In this document: positions 1-7,283 of the stretch, in pieces | Numbering within the stretch: the first letter of the stretch is position 1 | Layout of the letters: each line of letters begins with the position of its first letter | NCBI GenBank assembly: GCA_016703335.1 | Contig: JADJCG010000008.1 | Coordinates: forward strand, 62,001-126,000 | Source of the DNA: Caulobacteraceae bacterium | GTDB taxonomy: Bacteria; Pseudomonadota; Alphaproteobacteria; Caulobacterales; Aquidulcibacteraceae | Direction: 5' to 3' | DNA: 64,000 nucleotides | The notes under the pieces: model-generated | What the model was told of the DNA's origin: nothing | What the model saw: only the letters and a program-made list of their open reading frames with translations | Databases searched by the model: none | Translations under genes and position numbers: made by a program

Positions 1-1
1 C

Positions 2-121
2 CAGTTCAACGCCGCCGGCAAAGGCGTCTTCATCGCCTTCGCGCTCTGGCTCATCCTGTTCGGCTCGATCGCCACCACCTTCAGCCGCGCCGCGCGCCGT
101 TGGAAATTTTGCGCAGGCGCT
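2..121 (+). CDS. C-terminal fragment of a membrane protein (partial, 5' end outside window)
   Basis: Reading frame 2 is open from the window edge and encodes a hydrophobic segment (GVFIAFALWLILFGSIATT) followed by an Arg-rich tail, which is typical of a last transmembrane helix with a cytoplasmic end. The frame has no stop at the natural-looking end: a TAG at 121-123 is out of frame by one base just after a TTTT run at 107-110, so a 1-nt error there would let the gene end at 123. The family cannot be named from so short a piece. Confidence 0.4.
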
Positions 122-126
122 AGGTC

Positions 127-399
127 ATGCCCGTTAGCGTCGACGATGTCCGCAAAGCCTTCGACGATCAGCTCAAGGCGCTGCCCGCCTGCAACGCGCA
201 CACGGACTTTGCCTGCGCGTGGTACGATGCTTGGAGCCAAGGCCGTGACAGGCTCCGTGAGCTAAATCAGCAAGAGCGAGATGGTCCCGTGAAGCTCAAA
301 TGCGAGCACTGCGGTGGCCAAGCAATGACCAACGCTTTCCTAGTCCACCGCGGGCGATCGCGATGGAATGAGCGCCGCACAACACACGGAGCGAACGCC
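127..399 (+). CDS. Hypothetical protein, reads in frame into the following VOC gene
   Basis: An ATG at 127 opens a frame of 91 codons that continues without a stop into the VOC start at 400. The first half has protein-like composition (ALPACNAHTDFACAWYDAW) and there is a CEHCGG cysteine pair near residue 60. I do not recognise the family. Because the frame has no stop before 400, either a frame error hides the true end or the upstream part is only an open leader. Treat the extent as uncertain. Confidence 0.3.
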
Positions 400-749
400 A
401 TGGCCGACGTGCCGCAATTCTTCCGGATGAATCTCGAAGTCAGCGATCTGCCGCGGCGCGTTCTGGGTGCGGGTGGGGTCAGCCTGGTCATCGCTCACAT
501 CAACGGGCGCTCCAGGTCGTCGCGTCGCCCAATCCGCATCCTGCCGCGAAGGCGCTCTACTTCACGGTGACAGATCTCGACGCCATTCACGCACGCGCGG
601 CCTCACTCAACGCGCTCTCAGATGAAAGTGTTCACGGCCAACGCGGCGGCGACATCAGCGTCAAGCCCTGGCGTGAGCGCTCGTTCTACGTCAATGATCC
701 GTGGGGAATCAGCCTGCTTCGTCAAGCTGGCACCGTGTACGCAGGCTGA
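400..749 (+). pseudogene. VOC-family (glyoxalase/bleomycin-resistance fold) protein, frameshifted
   Basis: The start MADVPQFFRMNLEVSDLP at 400 is the typical first beta strand of a single-domain vicinal-oxygen-chelate protein. The matching second half is found in another frame: ALYFTVTDLDAIHARAASL up to a C-terminus with FYVNDPWGISLL, ending at the TGA at 747-749. The whole span is 350 nt, two more than a multiple of three, so at least one indel lies around 450-540. A VOC protein of about 116 residues is the usual length. Substrate cannot be inferred. Whether it is truly broken or a sequencing error is discussed in the findings; many neighbours show the same kind of break. Confidence 0.6.
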
Positions 750-757
750 ACCGAAAA

Positions 758-783
758 CGGCGGCGCTTCAAAAAGCGCCGCCG
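758..783. terminator. Bidirectional hairpin between convergent genes
   Basis: A perfect 11-bp GC-rich stem (CGGCGGCGCTT with its complement AAGCGCCGCCG at 773-783) and a 4-nt loop lie between the end of the VOC gene and the end of sspB. A-rich sequence on the left (754-757) and AT-rich sequence on the right (784-796) flank it, so it could serve as an intrinsic terminator for both strands. Confidence 0.7.
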
Positions 784-809
784 CGAATTCATTTAAACTG
801 AGCCTGCGC

Positions 810-1313
810 TCACTTCTTGCGGAACGCGTCCAAGCTCACAACCGAGCTATCGCCGCCAACGGCCGGCGTGTCTTGTGCTTCAGACGCTGTTTGCGTGTCG
901 CGCAGAGCCGGATGACCGGCGTCATCGCCGGAAGCCATCCGCGCTTCGTCGTTGTGATGTTGTTCGAACTGCAGACCGAACTTCACGCTCGGATCGAAGA
1001 AGCGGGTAATCGCTTGCAGCGGAATGGTAATGGGTTGCGGTTGGCCTGAGAACTTCAGGATGACGCGGAAGCGATCAGTGTAAACTTCGAGATCCCAAAA
1101 CTGGTGCTCGAGCACGATCGTCATCTCGTCCGGGTAGCGCGCCTTCAGATGATCGGGGATCGTGACACCCGGCGCGTGCGTGCGGAACGTGATGTAGAAG
1201 TGATGCTTGCCCGGCAGGCCACGTGGGCTGGCGGCTTCTTGCAACGCTGCGCGTACGACGCTGCGAAGCGCGTCTTGCATCAGCTGTTCGTATCCGATCA
1301 TGTCGTCGGCCAC
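810..1313 (-). CDS. sspB: SspB-family ClpXP adaptor protein
   Basis: This 167-residue protein belongs to the alphaproteobacterial SspB family. SspB binds ssrA-tagged polypeptides and tethers them to the ClpX unfoldase, so that ClpXP degrades products of ribosome rescue. The N-terminal two thirds (HHFYITFRTHAPGV, IVLEHQFWDLEVY, FFDPSVKFGLQF) form the substrate-binding domain. A polar, low-complexity linker of about 45 residues follows, ending in the conserved C-terminal ClpX-binding tail VVSLDAFRKK. The gene lies directly downstream of the tmRNA gene on the same strand, which is functionally apt. Start chosen at the first ATG; ATG at residue 5 is an alternative. Confidence 0.93.
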   Translation of the reverse strand: MADDMIGYEQLMQDALRSVVRAALQEAASPRGLPGKHHFYITFRTHAPGVTIPDHLKARYPDEMTIVLEHQFWDLEVYTDRFRVILKFSGQPQPITIPLQAITRFFDPSVKFGLQFEQHHNDEARMASGDDAGHPALRDTQTASEAQDTPAVGGDSSVVSLDAFRKK

Positions 1314-1639
1314 AGCCGCCCCTCCTTGGCTCCCGACAGAACCCTTAGTGGCTCATTTCGGGCAGTCAATTGTTCATCCACAGGGCGCGAAAACACTAGC
1401 GTTTCCAACGTTGGCTGGCGAACGCGTACGACGAACTGCAGTTCGCATTCGCGCTGCAAAAATGACGCCGAAGATATTCACATGTTCGCGCGCAACGCGA
1501 GCAATCTTGTGAATAACTCTCCAACCGTTTGCGTCGTAACGGAAAAACGGTGCGCAACTCACCGCACGCGCGCAAATCGCGACATGAGTGCTTGCGTGTC
1601 GGAGTCTGGTTGATGCGGTAGCGAGAGAAAATCCCTGGC
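1314..1639. other. Intergenic region between sspB and the tmRNA gene
   Basis: About 326 nt that probably contain the sspB promoter and the 3' end or trailer of the tmRNA gene. Short open frames cross it on both strands but have no recognisable protein features. It holds A-runs and several CGCG motifs but no clear repeat. I see no further gene. Confidence 0.5.
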
Positions 1640-1995
1640 TTCTGTTGCCGGGCGCCCGGGGACCCCGCCTTAGGATGCTACTCGTAAGGGCTTAGGTTCG
1701 GAAAACTCCGCACTGCTTACGCAGCGAGGGCGAATTCCTCAGCGTTGTTGTCATTGGCAACTATGCTGTTTGGCCTGTAACGGGACCACCCGAGCAAAAG
1801 CATCAGCCTTCAACGTCCGTCGATCCTATTTCGGCCCCATAAAGAGGCGTCGGGTGTCAGGTATCAGCCAAACGAACTGGCACCTGATTACTGTCACCTG
1901 ACACCTGAAATGGTGGAGCCGCCGGGCATCGCACCCGGGTCCGATCCGCCTATCTCTACGCGTTTATCGCCATAGTCCGGTTGCCCGGACGAGTC
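1640..1995 (-). ncRNA. ssrA: Two-piece, circularly permuted tmRNA (ssrA)
   Basis: Read on the minus strand, the acceptor piece comes first and ends in GGCTCCACCA (CCA at 1911-1913), with a T-arm CCGGG / CCCGG just before it. A spacer of about 72 nt follows, then the coding piece starting GGGGCCGAAATAGG at 1838. The two acceptor strands GGGGCC and GGCTCC pair with a G.U at position 3, the alanine identity element. The tag frame at 1758-1717 reads ANDNNAEEFALAA then TAA, close to the Caulobacter tag AANDNFAEEFAVAA (the first Ala comes from the charged tmRNA). Outer ends are approximate. The D-arm reads GGATCGACGG at 1817-1826 where GGATTCGACGG is nearly universal, so one T may be missing. Confidence 0.93.
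1853..1905. repeat. Inverted repeat in the tmRNA spacer
   Basis: GGTGTCAGGT at 1853-1862 is the exact reverse complement of ACCTGACACC at 1896-1905. The arms lie inside the segment removed between the acceptor and coding pieces of the permuted tmRNA. A further CACCTGA at 1881-1887 adds to the CAGGTGTCAGG-like repetition. The hairpin could hold the two halves together before processing; this is inference. Confidence 0.65.
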
Positions 1996-2055
1996 GGATA
2001 TAGGCCCGTCAGCTCCCACATGGAAGTCGCGCGCGTCTGGGGCTAAGTTACTGAC

Positions 2056-2638
2056 ATGTCTAAGGACACCGACGAGGACCTACGCGGCGATATCGACGCT
2101 CTCTTGAAAGCAATGGTCCGCGCCGCTTTTGTGCCCCGTGACCAGGTCTGGTACGCCGTCGATGATGTCTGCGAGGAGGGCGCTGACCCCGACGCGCTGC
2201 GCAGCTACGCCTCCGCGGAACTCGAACGCCTCTGGGCCGAACAGCGCGCCATCGAAGCCACCTGGACCGGCAAGACCGACTGCGACCGCCTCGATAAGGC
2301 ATTCGAAGACCTCGAGAAGCGCGGCATCGTCTGCCGTCAGGACTTCACCTGCTGCGGCAATTGCGGTGTCGCCGAGATTGGCGCGGAACTGGACGACGCC
2401 GAGCAACGCGGCATCCGCATTCGCGGCTATGCCTTCTACCACCAACAGGACACCGAACGCGCCGTTGATGGCGCCGGCGTGTACCTGAACTACGGCGCCG
2501 AGCGCGAAGGCGAGGGCCATGCGCTTGAGATCGCGCGCGAGATCGTCTCTACGCTGAAGCGCAATGGTCTGAAGCCCGAATGGAACGGCACCATCGGCCA
2601 ACGCATCCTCGTGCCCCTGGATTGGCGCCGGCGCTTAA
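2056..2638 (+). CDS. DUF6891 domain protein (probable C-terminal frame error)
   Basis: The first about 193 residues look like a DUF6891 protein: an acidic N-terminus, a helical segment (YASAELERLWAEQ), a central FTCCGNCGVAEIGAEL with two Cys close together, then YAFYHQQDTERAV and GVYLNYGAE, ending IGQRILVPLDW. As written, the frame continues to 3039 through the aquaporin gene in another frame, which is not credible. A TAA at 2636-2638 lies one base out of frame, and the span 2056-2638 is a multiple of three plus one, consistent with one inserted base. Function of the family is unknown. Confidence 0.7.
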
Positions 2639-2725
2639 GCTGCAGTGCGCACACTCATTCCGCCCGCGCATCTCTACCGTCCGCCCCGACTCGCCTTATC
2701 CACGTCCGCAGGCGGAGGAACCGGC

Positions 2726-3436
2726 ATGACCAAGAAGCTCGCGGCGGAATTCATCGGCACGTTCACCTTGGTTCTGCTCGGATGCGGCTCGGCCGTGCTC
2801 GCGGGCTTCGGCGTCATTGGCCAAGACGGCATCGCCTGGGCGTTCGGCTTGGCGATTGTCGCGATGGCGTACGGCATCGGCCCGGTCAGCGGCTGTCACA
2901 TCAACCCCGCCGTCTCTTTCGGCGCCTGGACAGCCGGGCGCATGCCGACCGGCGAGATGCTTGGCTACTGGATTGCGCAGTGCCTTGGCGCGATCGTCGG
3001 CGCAGGCGTGTTGTTTCTCATCGCGTCAGGCGCGCCTGATTATTCGCTTGCCGATGGCCTCGGTCAAAACGGCTACGGCCTGCGCGACGCGGTCACTAAC
3101 CAAGGTTCTCCGGGTGATTACAGCCTGATGTCAGGCGCGATCTTCGAAGTCGTCGCGACCTTCATCTTTGTCGTCGTCATCCTCGGCGTCACCCAACGCA
3201 GTGCCGCGCCGCAATTTGCCGGCCTTGCGATAGGTCTGACGCTGACCGCCATCCACATTGTCGGAATCCAAGTGACCGGTGTATCGGTGAACCCGGCCCG
3301 CTCGCTTGGGCCAGCGATTTGGGTTGGGCTCCCCGCATTGATGCAGCTTTGGCTGTTCATCGCGGCGCCGATGCTAGGGGCAGGGCTCGCGGGATGGGCG
3401 TTCCGGGTGAGACTACTGACGGCGGACGAAGGCTAA
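2726..3436 (+). CDS. aqpZ: Aquaporin Z-type water channel
   Basis: A 236-residue MIP-family inner-membrane channel. The two NPA boxes are present: SGCHINPAVSFG and VSVNPARSLGPAIW, the second with the Arg of the selectivity filter. The N-terminus KKLAAEFIGTFTLVLLGCGSAV is the classic first helix of AqpZ. Start is set at 2726 (MTKKLAAEF), preceded by GGAGGA 10 nt upstream; upstream in-frame ATG at 2645 would add a non-hydrophobic leader. The Cys in GCHINPA and small residues around the filter suggest water rather than glycerol. The next gene overlaps its 3' end. Confidence 0.95.
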   Translation: MTKKLAAEFIGTFTLVLLGCGSAVLAGFGVIGQDGIAWAFGLAIVAMAYGIGPVSGCHINPAVSFGAWTAGRMPTGEMLGYWIAQCLGAIVGAGVLFLIASGAPDYSLADGLGQNGYGLRDAVTNQGSPGDYSLMSGAIFEVVATFIFVVVILGVTQRSAAPQFAGLAIGLTLTAIHIVGIQVTGVSVNPARSLGPAIWVGLPALMQLWLFIAAPMLGAGLAGWAFRVRLLTADEG

Positions 3437-4128
3437 GCACGCTCAGCCGCCGTCCTTTGACGGTGGTGGCGACGCTGCTTGTCGTCACCGTGCTGGCGTA
3501 CCTTTACGGACCTGTGCCCGCGCCAAACGTGCCGCAACCGATCGGGCGCGATTGCGTCGAGCTGCACCTCTACTCGAACGGCTATCACAGCGACATCGGC
3601 GCGCCTGCGAGCATCTTCCCGCAAGATCATCCGTTCCGGCGCATGTACCCTGAGGCGCAAAGCTTCCTCATCGGCTGGGGCGACCAAGCGTTCTATTATT
3701 CCGATGGCACAGATTTGCTTTTGGGACTCGACGCACTGATCCCGCCAAGCCCAAGCGTCTTTCACATCGCTTACAACGCTGCGCCGTCGAGCGCGTATCT
3801 CGGACCAAACGACGACACTGCCGTTGCGGTTAGCCAAGAAGGTGCGCGCCGCTTCGTGGCCTTCATCGATCGCTTTCTCGTGCTCGATGCTCAAGGCAAC
3901 CCGATCAAAACCAGCAACGGCAAAGTGGTCGGCCGCTCAGCCTTCCTGCGCTCGCGCGGCTCGTTCCATTTGCTTCAAGTCTGCAACCAATGGATGGCCC
4001 GCGCGCTCCGCGCCGCTGGGGTCAATGTGAACGCGAGAGCCGCTTGGCTGGCTGGCCCGTTGATCCGCCAAGTGCGCCAGGTGCAGCCGACTGCGTGCCC
4101 GATCCCGCCTTCGACAAGCTCAGGCTGA
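3394..4128 (+). CDS. DUF2459 / TIGR02117-family protein
   Basis: A predicted periplasmic or membrane-anchored protein with one N-terminal transmembrane helix (LTVVATLLVVTVLAYLYG) and a DUF2459 domain: HLYSNGYHSDI, the stretch SFLIGWGDQAFYY, and VFHIAY. Family members sometimes sit near urease genes, but nothing here supports that link. The start is uncertain: ATG at 3394 overlaps the aquaporin stop by 43 nt, and later GTG codons near 3470 would also keep the helix. The last ten or so residues are encoded by one arm of an inverted repeat, so the C-terminus may have been extended by that element. Confidence 0.8.
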   Translation: MGVPGETTDGGRRLSTLSRRPLTVVATLLVVTVLAYLYGPVPAPNVPQPIGRDCVELHLYSNGYHSDIGAPASIFPQDHPFRRMYPEAQSFLIGWGDQAFYYSDGTDLLLGLDALIPPSPSVFHIAYNAAPSSAYLGPNDDTAVAVSQEGARRFVAFIDRFLVLDAQGNPIKTSNGKVVGRSAFLRSRGSFHLLQVCNQWMARALRAAGVNVNARAAWLAGPLIRQVRQVQPTACPIPPSTSSG

Positions 4129-4183
4129 CGCCGGAGGGATATTCCGCCCCCAAAGTCGCGTCACCCTGAGCCTGTCGAAGGGC
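4107..4183. repeat. Interrupted inverted repeat of the CCTTCGACAAGCTCAGG type
   Basis: CCTTCGACAAGCTCAGG at 4108-4124 is matched by CCTGAGCCTGTCGAAGG at 4166-4182 with one mismatch; GCTGACGC and GCGTCACC extend the arms inward. Such palindromic elements are scattered between genes in many alphaproteobacterial genomes and probably act as terminators or REP-like units. Here the left arm overlaps the DUF2459 stop. Confidence 0.75.
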
Positions 4184-4230
4184 GCCGCGTTGCACTGCAA
4201 GCGTAGGAACGAACCCCGAGTCGCCCCATA

Positions 4231-5082
4231 TTGGCGGCCATGAGCGCAGAAGCCGCCCCCAAACTCGTTGCGAACCCGTCCCAAGCCGACATCGCCTATC
4301 TCGGCCTGCTGGACGACATTCTGCAAAACGGCGTCGACCGTGGCGACCGCACTGGCACCGGCACGCGCGGCGTGTTCGGCCGCCAACTCCGCTTCGATCT
4401 CAGCGCCGGCTTTCCGTTGCTGACGACCAAGAAGGTGCACCTAAAGAGCATCATCCTCGAACTGCTCTGGTTCCTGCGCGGCGACAGCAACGTGCGCTGG
4501 CTGCAAGAGCAGGGCGTCACGATCTGGGATGAATGGGCCAACGAAGAGGGCGAACTCGGCCCCGTATATGGCAAGCAATGGCGTTCGTGGGAAACCAAGG
4601 ACGGCCGCGTCATCGATCAGATCGCCAACGTTGTGAACGCGATCAAGACCAACCCGAACTCACGCCGCCACATCGTGTCGGCCTGGAATCCCGCCGAAGT
4701 GGACCAGATGGCGCTGCCGCCATGCCATTGCCTGTTCCAGTTTTTCGTCGCCGACGGAAAGCTAAGCTGCCAACTCTACCAACGCAGCGCCGACGTTTTC
4801 CTAGGTGTCCCGTTCAACATCGCCAGCTACGCGCTGCTCACACAAATGATGGCGCAAGTGACGGGCCTTCAGTCCGGCGAATTCGTCCACACCTTCGGCG
4901 ACGCGCACTTGTACCACAATCACTTCGACCAAGCCCGCACGCAACTCGCCCGCGCGCCGTACGCCCCGCCGCAAATGCTGATCAATCCGGAGCGCAAAGA
5001 CATCTTTGCGTTCGAGTACGGCGACTTCAAACTCGAAGGCTACACCGCGCATCCCGGAATTAAAGCGCCGATCGCGGTGTGA
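4231..5082 (+). CDS. thyA: Thymidylate synthase
   Basis: Converts dUMP to dTMP with 5,10-methylene-THF as methyl donor and reductant, giving DHF that FolA (7906) recycles. Full-length bacterial ThyA of 283 residues. Visible motifs: RTGTGT near residue 40, FPLLTTKKVHLKSI, the active-site LPPCHCLFQF with nucleophile Cys165, QRSADVFLGVPFNIASYA, and the C-terminal APIAV that closes over the active site. ATG at 4240 is an alternative start. It is a stand-alone gene after the inverted repeat. Confidence 0.97.
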   Translation: MAAMSAEAAPKLVANPSQADIAYLGLLDDILQNGVDRGDRTGTGTRGVFGRQLRFDLSAGFPLLTTKKVHLKSIILELLWFLRGDSNVRWLQEQGVTIWDEWANEEGELGPVYGKQWRSWETKDGRVIDQIANVVNAIKTNPNSRRHIVSAWNPAEVDQMALPPCHCLFQFFVADGKLSCQLYQRSADVFLGVPFNIASYALLTQMMAQVTGLQSGEFVHTFGDAHLYHNHFDQARTQLARAPYAPPQMLINPERKDIFAFEYGDFKLEGYTAHPGIKAPIAV

Positions 5083-5192
5083 GCTGGTGGCTTTCCTTTG
5101 CCACCGATCAGAATGTCGTCGCGACATTGTTTGCCGCCGTCCTGGGTTTTGGCGGTGTTATTGCGACCCTTATAGTCCAACGTCGTATTTGA
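5079..5192 (+). CDS. Small single-span membrane protein, possibly frameshifted
   Basis: A GTG at 5079 overlaps the thyA stop (GTGTGA) and opens 37 codons with one clear transmembrane helix (VVATLFAAVLGFGGVIATLIV) followed by QRR. This pattern matches the N-terminus of common short membrane proteins. If one base is gained near the TTT at 5188-5190, the frame would extend to a TAA at 5228-5230 with a charged tail ending SDEAEQTG. Translational coupling to thyA is likely if it is real. No function can be given. Confidence 0.45.
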   Translation: MSWWLSFATDQNVVATLFAAVLGFGGVIATLIVQRRI

Positions 5193-5226
5193 AATCTCGC
5201 GATTCCGATGAGGCCGAACAGACCGG

Positions 5227-5573
5227 CTAATCGTGCATCCACTTCTGAAACGTCGGCACATCCGTCGGCAGCCGATGATAGGGCTGTGCGTCACACTAAC
5301 GGCGATCTCGAACCCAGGCGCGCGCGTAAACAAATGCGTGCCGCACTCGGGGCAGAATTGGCGCGTCACGCCGTTCGGCAGATCGGCGCGCTTATGGTCT
5401 TTGACCGCGCCTTTGGTGATCTCGAACCCGGAGGAGGGCATGGCGATCATCATCAAATTGCCGCCGCCGGTTATGTATTGGCATTCGCGGCAATAGCACT
5501 CCGCCCGCATGATCGGCTCACCCTCGGCCCGATAGCGCACGCCTTTGCAGTAACAACCGCCTTCGATTTTCAT
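5227..5573 (-). pseudogene. GFA-family (glutathione-dependent formaldehyde-activating-like) protein, damaged
   Basis: N-terminal half is a normal GFA domain with zinc ligands: GGCYCKGVRY, CYCRECQY and QFCPECGTHLFTR. These proteins share the CENP-V/GFA fold; most have unknown substrates. After FEIAVSVT the frame is lost: the expected C-terminus is found one frame away as AQPYHRLPTDVPTFQKWMHD, stopping at 5227. About 25 residues normally found between these parts are missing, so an internal deletion accompanies the frameshift. A second, intact GFA gene lies at 28404. Confidence 0.65.
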
Positions 5574-5582
5574 TTCAGCTCC

Positions 5583-6080
5583 CTAAGCGCCAGCGCCGCG
5601 CGTTTGTGGTTTTGCTTTGTTGTCGGAGACGATCCCATCGATGAGCGCGACATAGGCGGGATCGTGGCCACCTTGGCGGTGGTTTGCCCACCATTGTTGA
5701 ACAAAAGGGCTGAGCAAGTAGAGGCGAGCGCCCTGTTCGAGGGCTTTGTAGGCGCCGTCCTCCATAAATCCGCGCTTGTGAGCGTTAAACGCCGCCTCGT
5801 GTAGGCCAAGCGCAACCGAGATCACGCTTCTCAAACGGAGTTTTTCGGGTTCTGTCAGCGGAGCGGTCGCGTAAAGCGCGCGATGCATGAGTTCGGCCTT
5901 TTCCGGCGTGTCGTAGAGCGAAAGGTTCATCCCGCCGGCGTTTAGCCAGATGCTGTGCGTCAGGTCCGCGCGCGCGATCTTGTTGTTCTGCTGCAGCTGA
6001 CCATAGACCGCGATCAGCGAGACAAGCACCGCAACGGCGGCGACCGCCTGACCGATATAAGAGATTTCCTCAAGCGTCAT
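5583..6080 (-). CDS. Small membrane-anchored protein of unknown function
   Basis: About 165 residues. The N-terminus (MTLEEISYIGQAVAAVAVLVSLIAVYGQLQQNNK) has one transmembrane helix, followed by a soluble helical domain (FMEDGAYKALEQGARLYLLSPFVQQWWANHR). This plan, a helix then a motif like LRQN, occurs in many uncharacterised alphaproteobacterial proteins. Start chosen at 6080 because the 18 upstream residues are not conserved-looking and precede the membrane helix. The gene lies between the damaged GFA gene and a divergent methyltransferase. Confidence 0.75.
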   Translation of the reverse strand: MTLEEISYIGQAVAAVAVLVSLIAVYGQLQQNNKIARADLTHSIWLNAGGMNLSLYDTPEKAELMHRALYATAPLTEPEKLRLRSVISVALGLHEAAFNAHKRGFMEDGAYKALEQGARLYLLSPFVQQWWANHRQGGHDPAYVALIDGIVSDNKAKPQTRGAGA

Positions 6081-6146
6081 GAAAGTCCCCGAAAATACCG
6101 ATGCCGCTGGCGCCGAGCGCATCGGTGATGCCATACCACGCCTGAC

Positions 6147-6818
6147 ATGAAACCGCGCGAACTCCTAGCCACAGCACAAATCCCCGGCGGCGAAGAACTG
6201 CGCCTGTTCAAGCGCGACAACGACTTCATCATCGCGCTTGGCGGCAATGAGCTGATGAGTAGCCGCCAGAGCGGTTCGGAGGAGGCGCTGGCGCTGCTCA
6301 CATGCGAGCGTCTGCAGAACGCCGAAGCGCCGCACCTGCTCATTGGTGGATACGGCATGGGCTTCACGCTGCGCGCTGCGTTGGCGAACCTCGGCCCTCA
6401 AGCGCGTTTTACCGTGGTCGAACTCGTGCCGGAGATCATCGAATGGGCGCGTGGGCCGATGGCGGACCTGGCCGCCGGCTGTCTCGACGATCCGCGCGTC
6501 AATCTTATCATGCGCGACGTGTCACGCGCGATCGCCGCTGTCGAACGCCAATACGACGCCATTCTTCTCGACGTCGACAACGGGCCAGACGGTCTTACGC
6601 GCGTCGACAATGAGCACATCTATTCTCTGCTCGGTCTGCAAGAGGCGAAGCGGGCGCTTAAGCCGGGTGGCGTTTTGGCGATTTGGTCAGCGGCGCAGAA
6701 TGAGCGTTTCGCGCGCCGCTTGAAACATGCCGGCTATCAGGTCGAAGAAGTCATGGTGCGCGCCGGGCGCGGCGGCAAAGGTGCGCGCCACATCATCTGG
6801 TTCGCACGGACGGCGTAG
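6147..6818 (+). CDS. Spermidine-synthase-like SAM-dependent methyltransferase
   Basis: 223 residues with a Rossmann fold. Motif I is HLLIGGYGMGFTLRAAL, the acidic residue binding the ribose is in FTVVELVPEIIEWA, and motif II is YDAILLDVDNGPDGL. The N-terminal strand domain of polyamine synthases is short, and the acceptor is unknown; annotated homologues are usually called spermidine synthase or methyltransferase without proof. The gene is close to the downstream thioesterase (15 nt apart), so the two are probably co-transcribed. Confidence 0.8.
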   Translation: MKPRELLATAQIPGGEELRLFKRDNDFIIALGGNELMSSRQSGSEEALALLTCERLQNAEAPHLLIGGYGMGFTLRAALANLGPQARFTVVELVPEIIEWARGPMADLAAGCLDDPRVNLIMRDVSRAIAAVERQYDAILLDVDNGPDGLTRVDNEHIYSLLGLQEAKRALKPGGVLAIWSAAQNERFARRLKHAGYQVEEVMVRAGRGGKGARHIIWFARTA

Positions 6819-6833
6819 CGGGAAGGGCGAGCC

Positions 6834-7283
6834 ATGGCGGCGATCCAATTGAAGGCGAGCGATTGGGAGGTTGGCTTCGTGCTGCCAGGCTTTCCCATTC
6901 CGCCAATCGGCAAGTTTCTCGGCGCGCGCTTCGAGAGTCACGATCCCGCCGCGGGCGTGCTGCGCGTCTCGTTTCCCACCAAGCCCGAATACGCCAACCC
7001 AGGCGGCGCCGTGATGGGCGGCATCGCCGCGGCGTTCCTGGATGATTGCATGGGGCCGCTCATCGTCGCCGCGACGGGCGGCGAGAAATTCCCAGTAACG
7101 CTCGATCTGCACACGACGTACTTCAAGCCGGTGCCGATCGGCCCGCGCGCGCTCGTCGAAGCGCGCATTGATCGCATGGGCGCGTCGGCTGTGTTCACCA
7201 GCGCCGAGATCACCAGCGACGGCAGCGAAGTACTGGTGCGCGCGGTGCAAACCGCGATGCTGCGCACGCCCGCGAAAGGCTAA
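6834..7283 (+). CDS. PaaI-family hotdog thioesterase
   Basis: 149 residues with the hotdog fold. The central helix region ANPGGAVMGGIAAAFLDDCMGP corresponds to the HGG-x-D active-site segment of acyl-CoA thioesterases, with GG preceded by Pro and the acid in DD. It is followed by VTLDLHTTYFKPVPIG and strands typical of the second half of the fold. Likely hydrolyses an aromatic or medium-chain acyl-CoA; substrate unknown. GGGAAGGGCGAG precedes the ATG. Its stop overlaps the end of the convergent gene by four bases. Confidence 0.85.
   Translation: MAAIQLKASDWEVGFVLPGFPIPPIGKFLGARFESHDPAAGVLRVSFPTKPEYANPGGAVMGGIAAAFLDDCMGPLIVAATGGEKFPVTLDLHTTYFKPVPIGPRALVEARIDRMGASAVFTSAEITSDGSEVLVRAVQTAMLRTPAKG

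Noticed and set aside
1104..1613. Plus-strand frame of 169 codons across sspB and its upstream region
   Set aside because: Antisense to sspB and lacking protein character beyond it.
1853..1905. Possible CRISPR-like or mobile repeat with CAGGTGTCAGG units
   Set aside because: Only one inverted pair inside the tmRNA spacer; no regular spacing and no cas genes.
2639..3039. C-terminal extension of the DUF6891 protein over the aquaporin gene
   Set aside because: Out-of-frame overlap with a clear aquaporin; Arg/His-rich translation; a stop lies one base away at 2636.
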